In this document: piece by piece, positions 44,771 through 56,068 of the stretch | Layout of the letters: every line of letters starts with the position of its first letter | How positions within the stretch are numbered: the first letter of the stretch is position 1 | NCBI GenBank assembly: GCA_949751835.1 | Contig: CATKHK010000101.1 | Span: 84,841-148,840, forward strand | Direction: 5' to 3' | Origin: Blepharisma japonicum | Taxonomy: Eukaryota; Ciliophora; Heterotrichea; Heterotrichida; Blepharismidae | Length of the DNA stretch: 64,000 nt | The notes under the pieces: generated by a model | The model's input: only the letters and a program-made list of their open reading frames with translations | What the model was told of the DNA's origin: nothing | The model's database searches: none | Translations under genes and position numbers: made by a program

Positions 44771-45166
44771 AATATTCACCCAAAAAATTATAATTAATAA
44801 AAAATGAGATTTTATGATAACAATATTGGCCCCTGCTAGCGGCTGAAAGATAGAAGAGAAAACTCAAATTTTGGGTAGATTAAGCTAATTTTGAGTTTTC
44901 ATGCAATATTATTCTTAATATTTAGCTTATTATAATATAAAAAGAACTAAAAAGCATGTGCAGTATGCGTAACTATTTTTACTGCCAAATTTATTTTAAT
45001 ATTATATAGCCAATTGCATTTTCTATATTTATATGCATTTTGAATTTAAAGCACTTATTCATGGATTCTATGATGTACTTCTGTTTTAGCATTGTTGCGT
45101 TTAATATTCTATTAAGCACCTTAGTTATCAAACATTTCAATATCTAAATCTATACTCTAAGTTAAA
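44771..45166. other. AT-rich spacer containing an inverted repeat
   Basis: About 400 bases between two minus-strand genes. It holds the inverted repeat described separately; otherwise it is AT-rich with no ORF. Confidence 0.55.
44858..44900. repeat. perfect 11-bp inverted repeat with 21-base loop
   Basis: Arms gaaaactcaaa (44858-44868) and tttgagttttc (44890-44900) are perfect reverse complements. It lies about 90 bases upstream of the RING gene start and 270 bases beyond the IDH stop, so it could form a hairpin in either transcript. A role is not evident. Confidence 0.6.
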
Positions 45167-46453
45167 TTATAGTTTAGGGGATGGGCTTCTGATTGCTCTT
45201 CTTAAGTTTTCCTCAATAGCAGTAATGAAATCTTGTGTGTTAAGCCAATGTTCTCTTCTCATGTTACTACCATGAATACATAAAGCCAGATCCTTAGTCA
45301 TCTTTCCCCCCTCAACTGTCTGTATCACTACTCTCTCAAGTGTTTCACAGAAATGCTTCAATGGCAAATTATTATCAAGTTGTGCTCTATATGCTAAACC
45401 TCTTGTCCATGCAAAAATACTAGCAATTGGGTTTGTTGAGGTTTCTCTTCCTTTTTGATGTTCTCTATAATGTCTCGTTATAGTTCCATGTGCTGCCTCA
45501 GATTCCAAAGCGCCTGTAGGTGACGTCAAAACACTTGTCATTAGTCCAAGTGACCCATACCCTTGTGCTACAATATCACTTTGAACATCTCCATCATAAT
45601 TTTTGCAAGCCCATAAAAAGCCTCCAGAGCTTTTAATAGTTTGGGCAACCATATCATCAATAAGTCTATGCTCATAAATCAGCCCTGCAGAGTCAAATCT
45701 TGCCTTATATTCTTGCAAATAAATTCTTTCAAAGATATCCTTAAATCTCCCATCATATTTTTTAAGAATTGTATTTTTGCTGCTGAAATAAAGCGTATAT
45801 TTTCTTTCAAGGGCGTAATCAAAGCAAGCTCTGGCAAATTCTTGTATTGACTCGTCTGTGTTGTACATCCCCATTACAACACCAGGAGCCTTAAAATCGA
45901 AAATTTCGTGGGTTTGAGCTTGACCATTTTTAGGAGTGACTACAAGTTGGACCTTGGCAGGGCCTGTAACTACAAGATCAGTTGCTCTGTATTGGTCAGC
46001 ATGTGCATGCCTACCAATTACAATAGGTTTAGTCCATCCTGGGACCAATCTTGGGATGTTTTTCATGATAATTGGTTCTCTGAAGACTGTACCTCTAAGT
46101 TCATTTCTGATGGTGCCATTTGGAGACTTCCACATCTTTTTCAGCTTGAACTCTTCAACTCTTTGTTCGTCAGGGGTTATCGTTGCACATTTGATGCCAA
46201 CTTTGCATTGAAGAATTGCTCTTGCAGATTCTAATGTCACATTATCATCTGTCGCATCTCTGTTTTCCATACCTAAGTCAAAATATAAAATTGGTACGTC
46301 AACGAAAGGAAGAATAAGTTTTTCTTTGATCAGACGCCAGATGATTCGTGCCATTTCATCTCCATCGAGCTCAGCTACAGGATTCCTGACTTGAATTTTC
46401 TGGACCTCCATTTTATCAACAATACCAGGATTAATTTTTTTAAGAGTTAGCAT
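45167..46453 (-). CDS. IDH: NADP-dependent isocitrate dehydrogenase, 428 aa
   Basis: The single exon encodes a complete eukaryotic [19 protein letters not shown] near the N-terminus, [19 protein letters not shown] (substrate phosphorylation-loop Ser), [14 protein letters not shown], the metal-binding [11 protein letters not shown], and [11 protein letters not shown] with the cofactor-binding His. It converts isocitrate to 2-oxoglutarate, making NADPH. The N-terminus is only about 20 residues longer than cytosolic enzymes and has no clear targeting peptide. The C-terminus is SPKL, a weak PTS1-like ending. Compartment: cytosolic or peroxisomal (uncertain). Confidence 0.96.
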   Translation of the reverse strand: MLTLKKINPGIVDKMEVQKIQVRNPVAELDGDEMARIIWRLIKEKLILPFVDVPILYFDLGMENRDATDDNVTLESARAILQCKVGIKCATITPDEQRVEEFKLKKMWKSPNGTIRNELRGTVFREPIIMKNIPRLVPGWTKPIVIGRHAHADQYRATDLVVTGPAKVQLVVTPKNGQAQTHEIFDFKAPGVVMGMYNTDESIQEFARACFDYALERKYTLYFSSKNTILKKYDGRFKDIFERIYLQEYKARFDSAGLIYEHRLIDDMVAQTIKSSGGFLWACKNYDGDVQSDIVAQGYGSLGLMTSVLTSPTGALESEAAHGTITRHYREHQKGRETSTNPIASIFAWTRGLAYRAQLDNNLPLKHFCETLERVVIQTVEGGKMTKDLALCIHGSNMRREHWLNTQDFITAIEENLRRAIRSPSPKL

Positions 46454-46646
46454 TTAACTTATAGCAACAAGAGACTATGTAAAATACCTCTAATTAGAAA
46501 AAATAATTTATGGGTATTATTATCTAATCAAATATTAATGTATTGAGCTCATCCTGTCAATAATATATTTTCTAGCTTAATTAATTTAATAAAAGTCGAG
46601 GTTAATACTTTGTAGGGTTAATTAAATATTTAAAACATCAGCAGGT

Positions 46647-47951
46647 TTAGTCGAATAAACCTCCAAAATCAATATCCTCGATATTATCCTGTGCTGGATT
46701 ATCAATTCTTACTTCTTCAGCCCCATTTTCTACTTCATTAGCATCTTCTTCAAATAAGTTTGCGAAAAATACTTCTTCATTGGCTTGCTCATTTTCAGCA
46801 GGAATTTCATCCCCTTCTTCAGCAAACATATTTGGTACATAGAAAGCCTCAGGATTGTGGTTATGTACATGTACACGGTTAACTCTAGGTCGAGGTCTGT
46901 TAACTCTTTGAGGAGCAGCTTGTGGAGCTTGCTGTGGAACTTGAGCTTGTACTGGCTGGGCAATATCCTCATCACCTTCTTCTCTGAACCAGTCAGGATT
47001 GAAAGGTTCAATATCAACGTCTCCTTCTACGCCTGGTCTTTTAATTAGATGTTTATGTCTTGCATCATTATAATGTGGCCAATGATTGTATGGAACATAA
47101 GGGTCAGGAATACCCTGAAGAGTATTGCAGGTATTGCCAAAAGGACCCTCGGTCTTATAGTGATTCCAATGCAAATCTTCACATAAAATTTTACCACACT
47201 GATAACAAAACGGAAATCGGCCTTGGCACATTGGAGATTCACAAGGAATAAAGTTGCAGCCATCAATTCTCTCAACAGGGACACCACAGCATGGGCACTG
47301 TTTCCATTCCATGCTGCCAAGAACATCTTGAAGCTCATTATCTTTTTCATGGTTTTCGCATTCGACACCAGGATGCACATCACCTTTGCATTTTAAGCAA
47401 AAAACTCTTTTGCAAGCATTGCAAGCCCCATTAGGCACATTTTCTATAATGTGAGCAAAACCTACGCAGTCTGGCTTAACACACCAAGCAGCCAAATTCT
47501 GGCTGACGAGGTCGAGACCGATTTTTCTTTGCTTAAATTTGTTGTATCGTACTTTTTCTTCTTCTGCTAACAGTGACAAGACAAAATCTTCTTTTAGGTC
47601 AATATTGCAGTCTGGGCATTTATTTTCCAAAACGGATGAATTTAAGTTATTTGTGATGATTGCAATGACACAAGCTTTGCAAAACTTGTGGGTGCATTCT
47701 AATGTAAGTGGGTCTTGCTCTTCACAGTAGCAAACTCTGCATAGGTTTTCTATTGGGATGACTGGGGCTGGAATTGGCTCTTGATGGGCTTTGACTTCAG
47801 TGAGGATTTCAGAAATCTCGGCCAAAAGCTCTGGAAGTTCTGCACTGAAACCTTTCTGTAGAATTGGAAGCTGAAACTCAGCTTCGTTGAAATCTGAAAA
47901 TTGCTCATAAGCAAGATCGATTTTTGGTATGTAATTGCTATGAACTAACAT
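46647..47951 (-). CDS. RBR (RING-in-between-RING) E3 ubiquitin ligase, 434 aa
   Basis: RING1 spans about 71-115 (CRVC ... CTHKFCKAC ... CPDC). The in-between-RING region covers about 138-198 (CVKPDC ... CNACKRVFCLKC). RING2 covers about 219-260 (CPCCGVPVERIDGCNF), where Cys232 is at the catalytic position that accepts ubiquitin from E2 before transfer. The C-terminal 150 residues are acidic, Pro/Gln/Asn rich and low in complexity. The layout resembles ARIH/RNF-type ligases without an Ariadne domain. The substrate is unknown. Confidence 0.9.
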   Translation of the reverse strand: MLVHSNYIPKIDLAYEQFSDFNEAEFQLPILQKGFSAELPELLAEISEILTEVKAHQEPIPAPVIPIENLCRVCYCEEQDPLTLECTHKFCKACVIAIITNNLNSSVLENKCPDCNIDLKEDFVLSLLAEEEKVRYNKFKQRKIGLDLVSQNLAAWCVKPDCVGFAHIIENVPNGACNACKRVFCLKCKGDVHPGVECENHEKDNELQDVLGSMEWKQCPCCGVPVERIDGCNFIPCESPMCQGRFPFCYQCGKILCEDLHWNHYKTEGPFGNTCNTLQGIPDPYVPYNHWPHYNDARHKHLIKRPGVEGDVDIEPFNPDWFREEGDEDIAQPVQAQVPQQAPQAAPQRVNRPRPRVNRVHVHNHNPEAFYVPNMFAEEGDEIPAENEQANEEVFFANLFEEDANEVENGAEEVRIDNPAQDNIEDIDFGGLFD

Positions 47952-48551
47952 ATTTCTGATACCATATTGACTACTATTAATTTTTTAAAACTGGGCAGCC
48001 AATCAGATTTGAGATAAGAATTAAATTCTGGCGAGAAAAATGGCACCTTAGAGATCCCATGATTTCTGAATAATTTTTACAGGTTAAAACTGTTTCAATT
48101 TATAATAAATTTTACAAATATTATTTTATTTTGGATTTGTTTTAATTTAAAACTATAGTTTATCACTTTTGTGCATGAAAAAATATTTTTAAATTCTTTA
48201 AGAAGTAAATTTATGGCTTTTTTGGTGGATTATTCAAAAATCACCTATATATAGTTAAAACTTATCAAATAAGAAATAAATACTTCAGCAGTTTAATAAT
48301 CTTAAACAAAATTTTTCAATAAAATAAAAAGAAAGCTATCAAGGATATTATTTATTAAATGCATATCTTCTATATATAAAAGAAAAGTCCAATAATAAAT
48401 TTGCAAAGCATTTTAATTTTAAATTTTGATAAATAATGCAATATTTCTTAGTTTCTAGGCTTAAAAATATTGAGCAGAGCATTATAAAACTTTTCATGCT
48501 TTATACCTATTTACTAATTCTAATATATTATAATAAACATCAATATAATAT
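47952..48551. other. AT-rich spacer
   Basis: About 600 strongly AT-rich bases. Nothing was recognised. Confidence 0.5.
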
Positions 48552-50246
48552 TTATTCAATATTTCTAGTTTTTCTCGAAGCTGCACTTTGCGTTCGCTTC
48601 CCTTTAAGCCCTCTCCCAAGTTTTTCCGTTCTAATCAATTGTTCTCTTTTAGCTTTATCTTTATCTCCTAGCTTATCCTCAATCTCTTCATCAATTCCTT
48701 CATCCGAGAGCTCCTCTTCTTCACGATTTTGCATCTTAACCCTACAATTATTAGTATTCCCTCTTTCCAAAAATCCTTTCGAGCTGCTGAGTTCAGGGAT
48801 TGAATAAATAGCTTGCAAAACTGACACATTCCTTTGCGCTGTGTCAGTAAGTTTCGAAATAAGGCTACCTTCCTTTTCAAACAGCTTGAAAACATCAGAA
48901 TTCTTAACCTGCCCATAAATGCCCATCATCTTCTGCTTGATCTGCACCAAAGCTTCTATCAAATTATCATCCGTCACAGGTATATTAGCTTGTCCTTCTA
49001 TTTTTACTCCTTCTACTAAGTCAAAAATATGTTCAACGCCTGCTTTAACATTTGTTACAATGCCCATCAGCCTTTGAAACTTTGCTTTATTTTTATCATA
49101 TTTCCCTGATGCTTTATTTACATCTTCTTCAAGGTCATCAAAATGTTTTCTGCTTTCAGTTTCACTGACAGCTGAATACTTTAAAGAATCTACAAGCTTT
49201 TTAAGCTCTTGCTTTTGCTTGCTTAAATGCTCCAGCTTTTTTTGATGCTCACTTCTTAAGCTTTCAAGATTTGCAGCAGTGTCTTCTTGGGTCATGAATT
49301 TTTGGATGACTTCGTTTACGTCAGTGACGCCAGTTGATTCCTTTATCCTTCTAAAAGCATCTTCATAGTCTTTGATTTTTTGTTTTTCTTCACGAGCTTG
49401 CTGATGGTGAAATGCTTCATTGGCGATCCCTGCTGAAAGCCGACTCATGAACCCTTTAGATTCTTGCTCATCTTTTCCAGCTTTCTTGCGCTCTGCGATT
49501 TCTAGCTTTTGGGTCATTTCAATTCTTTGGGTGACTTCGTCTTTTTTTTCTTCAACGTTTTTTTCTCTTGTCATTCTTTCTACAGTTATTTGAGCTTCAA
49601 ATCTGCAAAGCTCAGCTTCTGATGTTTCTTTGGCGTGGTCTGCGTCATGGCTTAGTAGCAAAAGCTCTTCAAAATCATGCTCTTTTCCTTTTAGTGACCT
49701 TTCAATAGCTGCAAGTTGGTTGTCATAAGCAACTCTTTCTTCTTTTAGCTGCTTAACGATTTGTTCATAGGTTTTTCTGATACTTTGAGCTTCATTGTAT
49801 TTTATCATTGCTTTATCTAAGCGATTTTCTAAAATTCTGATTTGCCTCATTTGAGGAGCATCTTCATTTAGCATATTTCCTTTTTGATCAGAGTTCATTT
49901 CTTTAAGCTTATCTTGAAGAATTTTAAGTTGGCTTTCTTTATCAGTTCCAAATCCTTTGAGTTGATCAAGCCTTCTTCTCATTTTTATTCCTTCAACAGT
50001 TTCATCTGACTGAAGTAAAGTTCCAGCAGATGTGGGCTGCTTTGCCGAAGCCTTAAGTTGAGCACGGAGTTCTTTGTGTTCTTTTTGAAGTTGAATGATA
50101 GTTTCTTCGTTTTGTTTTTTAGTCAAATTGAGATTTTCAATTGCCTTTTTGCGCTCGCCTTCCAAGTAACTTACTCTTTTTTGCAATTCTTCAAGCTCAT
50201 CTTCTGGAGCTCCTGATTTTTCATTTCTTGAAGGGGATCGATCCAT
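48552..50246 (-). CDS. outer-dynein-arm docking-complex-like coiled-coil protein, 564 aa
   Basis: A long coiled coil with a conserved block (AFRRIKESTGVTDVNEV ... KFMTQEDTAANLESL) that matches the CCDC151/ODAD3, CCDC114 and CCDC63 families in order and composition. In those proteins it lies in the central coiled coil. The C-terminus is acidic, then basic (KGKRTQSAASRKT). These proteins anchor outer dynein arms on ciliary doublets. No TGA is present. ODAD3 is the closest fit, but the subfamily is not certain. Confidence 0.72.
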   Translation of the reverse strand: MDRSPSRNEKSGAPEDELEELQKRVSYLEGERKKAIENLNLTKKQNEETIIQLQKEHKELRAQLKASAKQPTSAGTLLQSDETVEGIKMRRRLDQLKGFGTDKESQLKILQDKLKEMNSDQKGNMLNEDAPQMRQIRILENRLDKAMIKYNEAQSIRKTYEQIVKQLKEERVAYDNQLAAIERSLKGKEHDFEELLLLSHDADHAKETSEAELCRFEAQITVERMTREKNVEEKKDEVTQRIEMTQKLEIAERKKAGKDEQESKGFMSRLSAGIANEAFHHQQAREEKQKIKDYEDAFRRIKESTGVTDVNEVIQKFMTQEDTAANLESLRSEHQKKLEHLSKQKQELKKLVDSLKYSAVSETESRKHFDDLEEDVNKASGKYDKNKAKFQRLMGIVTNVKAGVEHIFDLVEGVKIEGQANIPVTDDNLIEALVQIKQKMMGIYGQVKNSDVFKLFEKEGSLISKLTDTAQRNVSVLQAIYSIPELSSSKGFLERGNTNNCRVKMQNREEEELSDEGIDEEIEDKLGDKDKAKREQLIRTEKLGRGLKGKRTQSAASRKTRNIE

Positions 50247-50377
50247 TAAAGTATTTATATTAGAATTTCATAAAGGAAAAATTCTTTTATTTAGTAAATA
50301 TGTTCAAATGTTTAATAAAAATGCTATTAAATAACTAATAAGCATTGATAAATCGTATTAATGCTTTAAATCTTTAT

Positions 50378-51937
50378 TTAAACCCTGTTCTCAACTGCTT
50401 CTACATTTGTTGATGTCATAAGAACAGATGCATCCTCAATTTCATTAGGTTCTATATGAAAATTACTATCAAAAATCATGCAAAAAGCTTCAAAATTGAT
50501 TGGCTCGTTTTCGCTGAGTCCAAGATCATTTAACATATTTTTGATATCTTCATCAGTAAGTGTCCACCCAGCCCTTCTCATGGCTACTTTCAGCTTCTCT
50601 TTTGTAATTGCTCCTTCATTATGAATATCAAAACTTTTAAACGCTAGCCACAAAGCGTCTTTATTTTGAAGTAGTTTTTTATCCAAAGTGGCAGCTAGAA
50701 AATCTGAGTAATTTAGCATCCCTGCTTCAGTCTGATCCAAGCCCTTAATCAGATCTACATAAAGTTTACCCTCAACATCTTCATCACTCAAATTTATCCC
50801 AACTTTTCTCAATCCTACTTGTAAATCATTAGCTGTAATACGTCCAGTGTGCTGTGTGTCAAGCTCTCTAAAAATCTCATTTAATTGGTCGATTTCATTG
50901 ATTTTTAAATATCGAATACAAACGTGCATTGTTTCTCTTATCAACTGATTTGCTTTGTTCCTTTGCCTTAAGCGTTGCATAACCTTTCTATGAATTTTTT
51001 GAGTTGTATGGCTAGCTCTCAGATCAAATCACGAATGATTAAGGGCTTCTTTTGAAGTGATTCTCAGTTTCGTCCTTGGCTCCAAAAGTCTTTTCAAAAG
51101 GTCTTTGGCTTCAGTTGAAAGACTATCTCAATCTTCTCCTTCATGAGGGTATTTACAGTTTGAAATTTTTTTATAAATTGACGCATCTGAGTTTCCTTCA
51201 AAAGGAGCTCTTCCTAATAGCAGCATATACATGATAACCCCAATACTCCATTCATCACATTCAGCTCCGTATTTATCATTCAAAACTTCAGGTGCCACAT
51301 AATAAGTGCTCCCAACAATAGTGTTCTGTCCAGCTTTGTCACTCTCTAACTTTTTAGCAAGCCCGAAGTCTATAATCTTGATTTCGGCGTCTTCACTTTT
51401 GGAGCTCAGCATGATGTTTTCAGGCTTCAAATCTCTATGAATGATATTAAGACAATGCAGATGGCTAATTGCACTCATTATGCAATAAATAATTTTCGCT
51501 GCATCTGCTTCTTTATATCTATGCTTCTTCATTAGCTGCTCAAACAGCTCTCCTCCAGCACAATGCTCCATAACCATATAGATACACCTGTCATCTTCAT
51601 AGACTTCGTATAATTTTACTATATTTGGGTGGTTAACTGTCATTAATAAAGAAAGCTCTCTCTGCAAGAGATCATTTTGGTGGAAAACTGTGCGTTTTTC
51701 AATGCATTTTATAGCGTATTCTTGTGAATCTTTGGTATCTTTTCTCACAGCTTTGTTAACAGACCCGAAATGCCCTGTGCCTAATAACTCTTGAATGTCG
51801 TAGAATTTATGAATATCTAAATTAGGGTTACTCTCATTGATAATTTTGATGCCTGCTTCTTCACCGACTGTTTTCTTGCTTGGCAAGGTCTTTCGGATTG
51901 GTTTCTTTTTTTTATCTTTTGAAATGCAACATCCCAT
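50378..51937 (-). CDS. calcium-dependent protein kinase (CDPK), 519 aa
   Basis: MGCCISKDKKKK predicts myristoylation plus palmitoylation. The kinase domain (about 46-300) has GTGHFGSV, the lysine in YAIKCIEKR, HRDLKPEN, DFGLA, the activation region GSTYYVAPE, and DEWSIGVIMYMLL. Two TGA (Trp) codons follow, one in DWDSL at the end of the kinase domain and one in SWFDL. A junction region leads to four EF-hands: loops DTQHTGRITAND, DQTEAGMLNYSD and DIHNEGAITKEK look functional; the fourth (GLSENEPINFEA) is degenerate. This is the classic CDPK order of plants and protists. It would phosphorylate Ser/Thr substrates at membranes when Ca2+ rises. Confidence 0.95.
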
Positions 51938-51966
51938 TTTAGTATAAAGCTAGTTATTCTAATAGA

Positions 51967-54519
51967 TTACTCAGGCACGAAATTAGGGTTTTTCTTCAAA
52001 ATGATGAAGTTTTCTAAGACTTCTGCATATGGAATATATTCCTCGGAGGCTAGTTCTGCACGCTCGCCGTATGCAAGGAGGACAGGAGTTGTGTGTGTCT
52101 GGAAACCTGTAATTGTGCGGGGGTTTCCGGCCTGTCCTACAGTATCAACAGCTTGGCCGACTCGGACTTGGACTGAAAGAGGTTGGAGGTTTTCATCAAG
52201 GGTTACAAGCATTCTTGGGTAAATTGCACAGGCTAAATAAAAGAGAAGATATTGCCCATGACCATGGATTAGCTGATCTGTATTAAGCATTGTGTGTAGA
52301 ACTGTCAGAATCCCGCCTAACGCAACTGGAGATAATAAATATCTTTCAGAATGATAAGGATCAAGCGTCATAAGTCCTTTACCCATATGCAAAAGCCCTT
52401 GAGCGATCCTAACCATGAAAAGCTGGTTATCTTCATTAGCATAAAACCCTGCAAGCTGTCTTAAAGTACCTGCAAGTCTTGAATTATTTGTCCCAGCCCC
52501 AACCATTCCAATGGCAAATATTGCAGCTTGAGCAACTTGGGAATCTACATCATGTGAAAGTTTTACAAGGAGATCAATAACGTTGACTTTAGGATTGCTA
52601 ATGCATAATAAAGCAATAGCTAATGGAGTGGCACGTCTGATATTTAAATCCCCGTACTGTAATAAATGGTCAAATGATCGGAGAGCCATCTCAATTCCTA
52701 CATTTTCTCCCATTGCTATTAGGGAAAAGCCAAGGACAGCTACCATTTGATGCTGCCATTCTTTTTCGTCTAGATGCTCGGCGCAAGCTTGCAACATTTC
52801 TTGGACCTTAAGGACGTTTCCTGAGCCAGCATAAGCGCAGCTTTCAGCAGTCAAAAGTGTGTACTTTTTCATAGGAGCAGGAACAAATTCTTCTATGATT
52901 GTTAAAGTGGTTTGAACCCTGTCTTGCTGTCCTAAGAACACTAATCCTATGCCTAATGCAAAGAAGCGGGAATAGGGGCTTGAAAGTTCAGTTTCGCTTC
53001 TTTCCATAAGGGTTTGCAAAATTACTTGAGCAACGTCATCATTACAAGTCCCGACAAATACAAGGCCAAGACCTAGAGCTGCAAGAGCTGAGGACTCTAA
53101 AGATACAGAAGTATCAATTACAAGTGGGCTTAGCACTTCTAATACGTCTTCTCTTCCTGATCCAGCATATGCCATAGACAGCCCAGATATAATTCCTACC
53201 CTAAGTTTATCGTTTGCAGCATCTAAGCCTTCAGTCAGCAAAGCAAAAGCAGGGTCGCATTCATTTTTGATCCCTGCATTTACCATGCCAAAAGCCATGA
53301 GTGCTCCAGACCTAATAAAATCGTCTCTTGAGTACTGATATTTATCAATTCTGGTCATTCCTTCATCTACATTTCACAATAAAATAAGTCCTAACGATGC
53401 AGCTGCAGTCATGAGGCCCCATTCTTTGTGTCTAAACACCCATTTTTTCTCCTCATTAAAGACAAGAGCATCATTGCAATATCCAGCATTCACAAAAGCA
53501 TTAACTATAGTCGATGCCAAATTCTGCTTGTGGGAGTCGAGTTGTCCTCCTTGAGCTCCTCTTCCCCTTTCTTCTAAATGGGATTTATAAATATCTTCAG
53601 GGATCTTAGGCTCTAGGACTTCAAGATCTGCGGCCAACTTAATAAAAGCTTCATTCATAAACTCATTTGAAATAATTTTTGTTAAATCGTCATCATCTAT
53701 CTGATAGTTCACCCTTTGTCTGGCCAACTGATAGCACATTTGCTTCTTTGCAATGGGATCTGTGCAAGACTCCATTGCCTCGTTTATTACTTCTGGTCTG
53801 TTTATTTTCAAAGCAATTCTTAAAGCTTCTGGAAACTTTCCAGCTTTTATATAACATTTAAAGCAGACATAAAGGGTTTTATACATTTCATCAGGATCCG
53901 CTGCATAGAGAGCCATGCCTTGGTTGTACTGACAAATTCGCTTATAGTTGTCTATTTCTATATATTCGGATAGCTTTTCAAGACAATCAACTTCAGATAA
54001 AAGGTCAATTGCTTCAAATTCAGAACTGTGCTTTACTAAGAATGGAACAATGATATCTACAATCCTTAATAAATCTGCTCTGTCCTTTTCTTGGTCCAGT
54101 TTTGATAAATATTCATCTCTAATCTCCCCACACAAATTCCTGACATATTCTTGACCCCATTTGGTGGCGGCATCTTGATTGCCCTGAAGAAGGAATTGGA
54201 GACTTTCTTTTTCATCTGGGGCACTCATAGTGACTGCAAGAATGGAAAGAAAGTTGGCAAGCTCTTTTTTGAATGGAGAATTGGATAAGCCCGAATAGAA
54301 AGTTTTTATAGAAGTATAATGAGGTTTTAAGAATTTTAAAGGCTTTGGAATTGAGGTCATAGAAGTTGTTGCGTTCTGCACTTCTGTTTCGAGAGCTTTT
54401 AGTGAAGATTCTGCTGATGAAAGATCCTGCAATTTTTGAACAAGTAAATCAAGCTTGTCTTTTAGTGCTTGGTCTTCTTCAGAGAGATCAGAAGTGATTT
54501 TATCTTTTGAGTCAGCCAT
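51967..54519 (-). CDS. RPN1: 26S proteasome regulatory subunit RPN1 (PSMD2), 850 aa
   Basis: Joined across a TGA (Trp) at 53374-53376. I prefer ATG 54519 (MADSKDKITSDLSEEDQ); an in-frame ATG at 54573 would add 18 residues. The protein has the RPN1 N-terminal region, proteasome/cyclosome helical repeats (GALMAFGMVNAGI, SALAALGLGLVFVGT, AAIFAIGMVGAGTNN) and the conserved C-terminal end with YGERAELA and PNFVPE. It is shorter than yeast (993) and human (908) RPN1, mainly in the N-terminal region. The base subunit binds ubiquitin-like shuttle factors and USP14/Ubp6. Confidence 0.95.
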
Positions 54520-55080
54520 TTTTATAAGAAAGCTTATGTGAAAGTTTAGATGTAAATTTTGGGCTGAGTTCATAAAATTAAGGGAAAATAAATTGATTTT
54601 ATAATTGGAGGTAGGATAAATAGATATTCATCAAAGATTAAGGATTATAAAAAAGATAAATAAATCAACGAAAACTTGTGTCTGAAAATTTTATAAAGTA
54701 GCTAAAGAAATGCATGCTAAGTTTATGGATCAGAACTAAATTCCTCAATAATCAGATCAGGTCTGTGGGGTTCATCATAAATCATTTTCAGCATTTTAAT
54801 TATTATAGCCATTTTATCAAATATCTATCATACAAATTTTATCAAGATAACTTATGAAGCTCTTTTTATTAGCATGCTTAAACGATTACAGTTTTGACTG
54901 AGGTTATTGTTATTGAGCAAGATATCTGTTAAGATTATATTTTTTTAATATAGGTGCATCTTTTGGAGCATTTATTGTAAAAAATAAAAGTTGCTTGTCT
55001 CGAACCAAATATTCTAATGTTATAAATTTATTTCCATACCGAATAATTACTGGAAATCTTGATTTTTATTGTTTATTAAT
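54520..55080. other. spacer between divergent genes
   Basis: About 560 AT-rich bases with one possible micro-ORF (see separate entry). Nothing else was recognised. Confidence 0.5.
54723..54812 (-). CDS. possible micro-ORF, 29 aa
   Basis: ATG 54812 to TAA 54723-54725. The product is unusually non-AT-biased for a spacer (DEPHRPDLIIEEF near the end), but there is no homology I know and no adjoining tiny intron. It could be chance. Confidence 0.2.
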   Translation of the reverse strand: MAIIIKMLKMIYDEPHRPDLIIEEFSSDP

Positions 55081-56039
55081 ATGAAGAAAAATCTAACATT
55101 ATCACCACCCAAGAAGAAGTTTCAAATATTGCAAAGACACACCCCTGAGCCACCAATACTAAAGGAAGATGGAGAAATCGAGCATATTAAGCAGTTAGAT
55201 ACCAGAAGATATTCAAATCGATTAATGTAAAAGTTATTAATAGACGTTATCAATCGAAAAAGCAAGAAAATCTAGCGAGGCAAAAACGCTTAAAAGCTGA
55301 AAAGATTAATTTTTTGAATGTACCCCCTATATCAAAGTTTCAAGATTCAGAGGCTGTTGAAAATACTATATTTTTAGAAAACGATTATTCATATGATAAT
55401 TCATTTGATGATTCTTTCACTTATATTCCAAGAACAAATATAATTAAGGCAATAAAAGAGAGAGAAAAAGAATATGAAGCAGAAATAATCCAATTTCTTG
55501 GAAAATTAAAAGAACCTCCAAAATTGCTTGAGGTCTCAAGAGCCCGAACAGAAGTATCACCATCAATTATGATTAAAAAAGAAATCAAGCCAAAAATCAA
55601 AACGAGTAATACCCCATCGCCAATATCAAAAATTGTTACATCTACTCCATCACCTCAGCCTATAGAGAAAACTAAGCTTAAAAAGCAAGCTTATAAAAAA
55701 AAGAGATCTAAATCATCAATGGATTTCAGAAATAAAAACAAAAGCAAGCCTTCTTGAGCAGAAGATCTTGTAAAAATTGACAAAGAGGAGCTAAAACTCA
55801 AGAAAACTATAAAGCAGCTTAATAATAAATGCAAAATGATAATAGAGAAAACAAAACACCACACCCCTCCACCGCTATCAAGCACAATTATTGATAAAAA
55901 GCAAGATTTACTTGACAAATCTATTTTAAATATTAGTCGAACTATCAGAAATCTTTCAAATAAATGTAAACTTAAATTCGATAAGCTCTCTCACATCATA
56001 AAGAGCCCAAAGCGCAACATAGTTCGGCTTCGAAAATAA
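55081..56039 (+). CDS. Lys/Ser/Pro-rich unknown protein, 313 aa, one 17-nt intron
   Basis: Exon 1 is 55081-55226, the intron is 55227-55243 (gtaaaagttattaatag, 17 nt) and exon 2 is 55244-56039. Only this removal joins the two long open frames. One TGA (Trp) lies at 55755-55757. The protein is basic and low in complexity (KKKRSKSSMDF, IKSPKR), with a short coiled coil near residue 225 and probable phosphorylation sites (SPxP, TPSP). I do not recognise it. It converges with the DHHC gene, 29 bases apart. Confidence 0.65.
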
Positions 56040-56068
56040 TTAGCTAATTAAATAACGCTTACTTTACA

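Noticed and set aside
54520-54573. 18-residue N-terminal extension of RPN1
   Set aside because: It is possible, but the ATG at 54519 fits the family N-terminus better. Kept as an alternative only.
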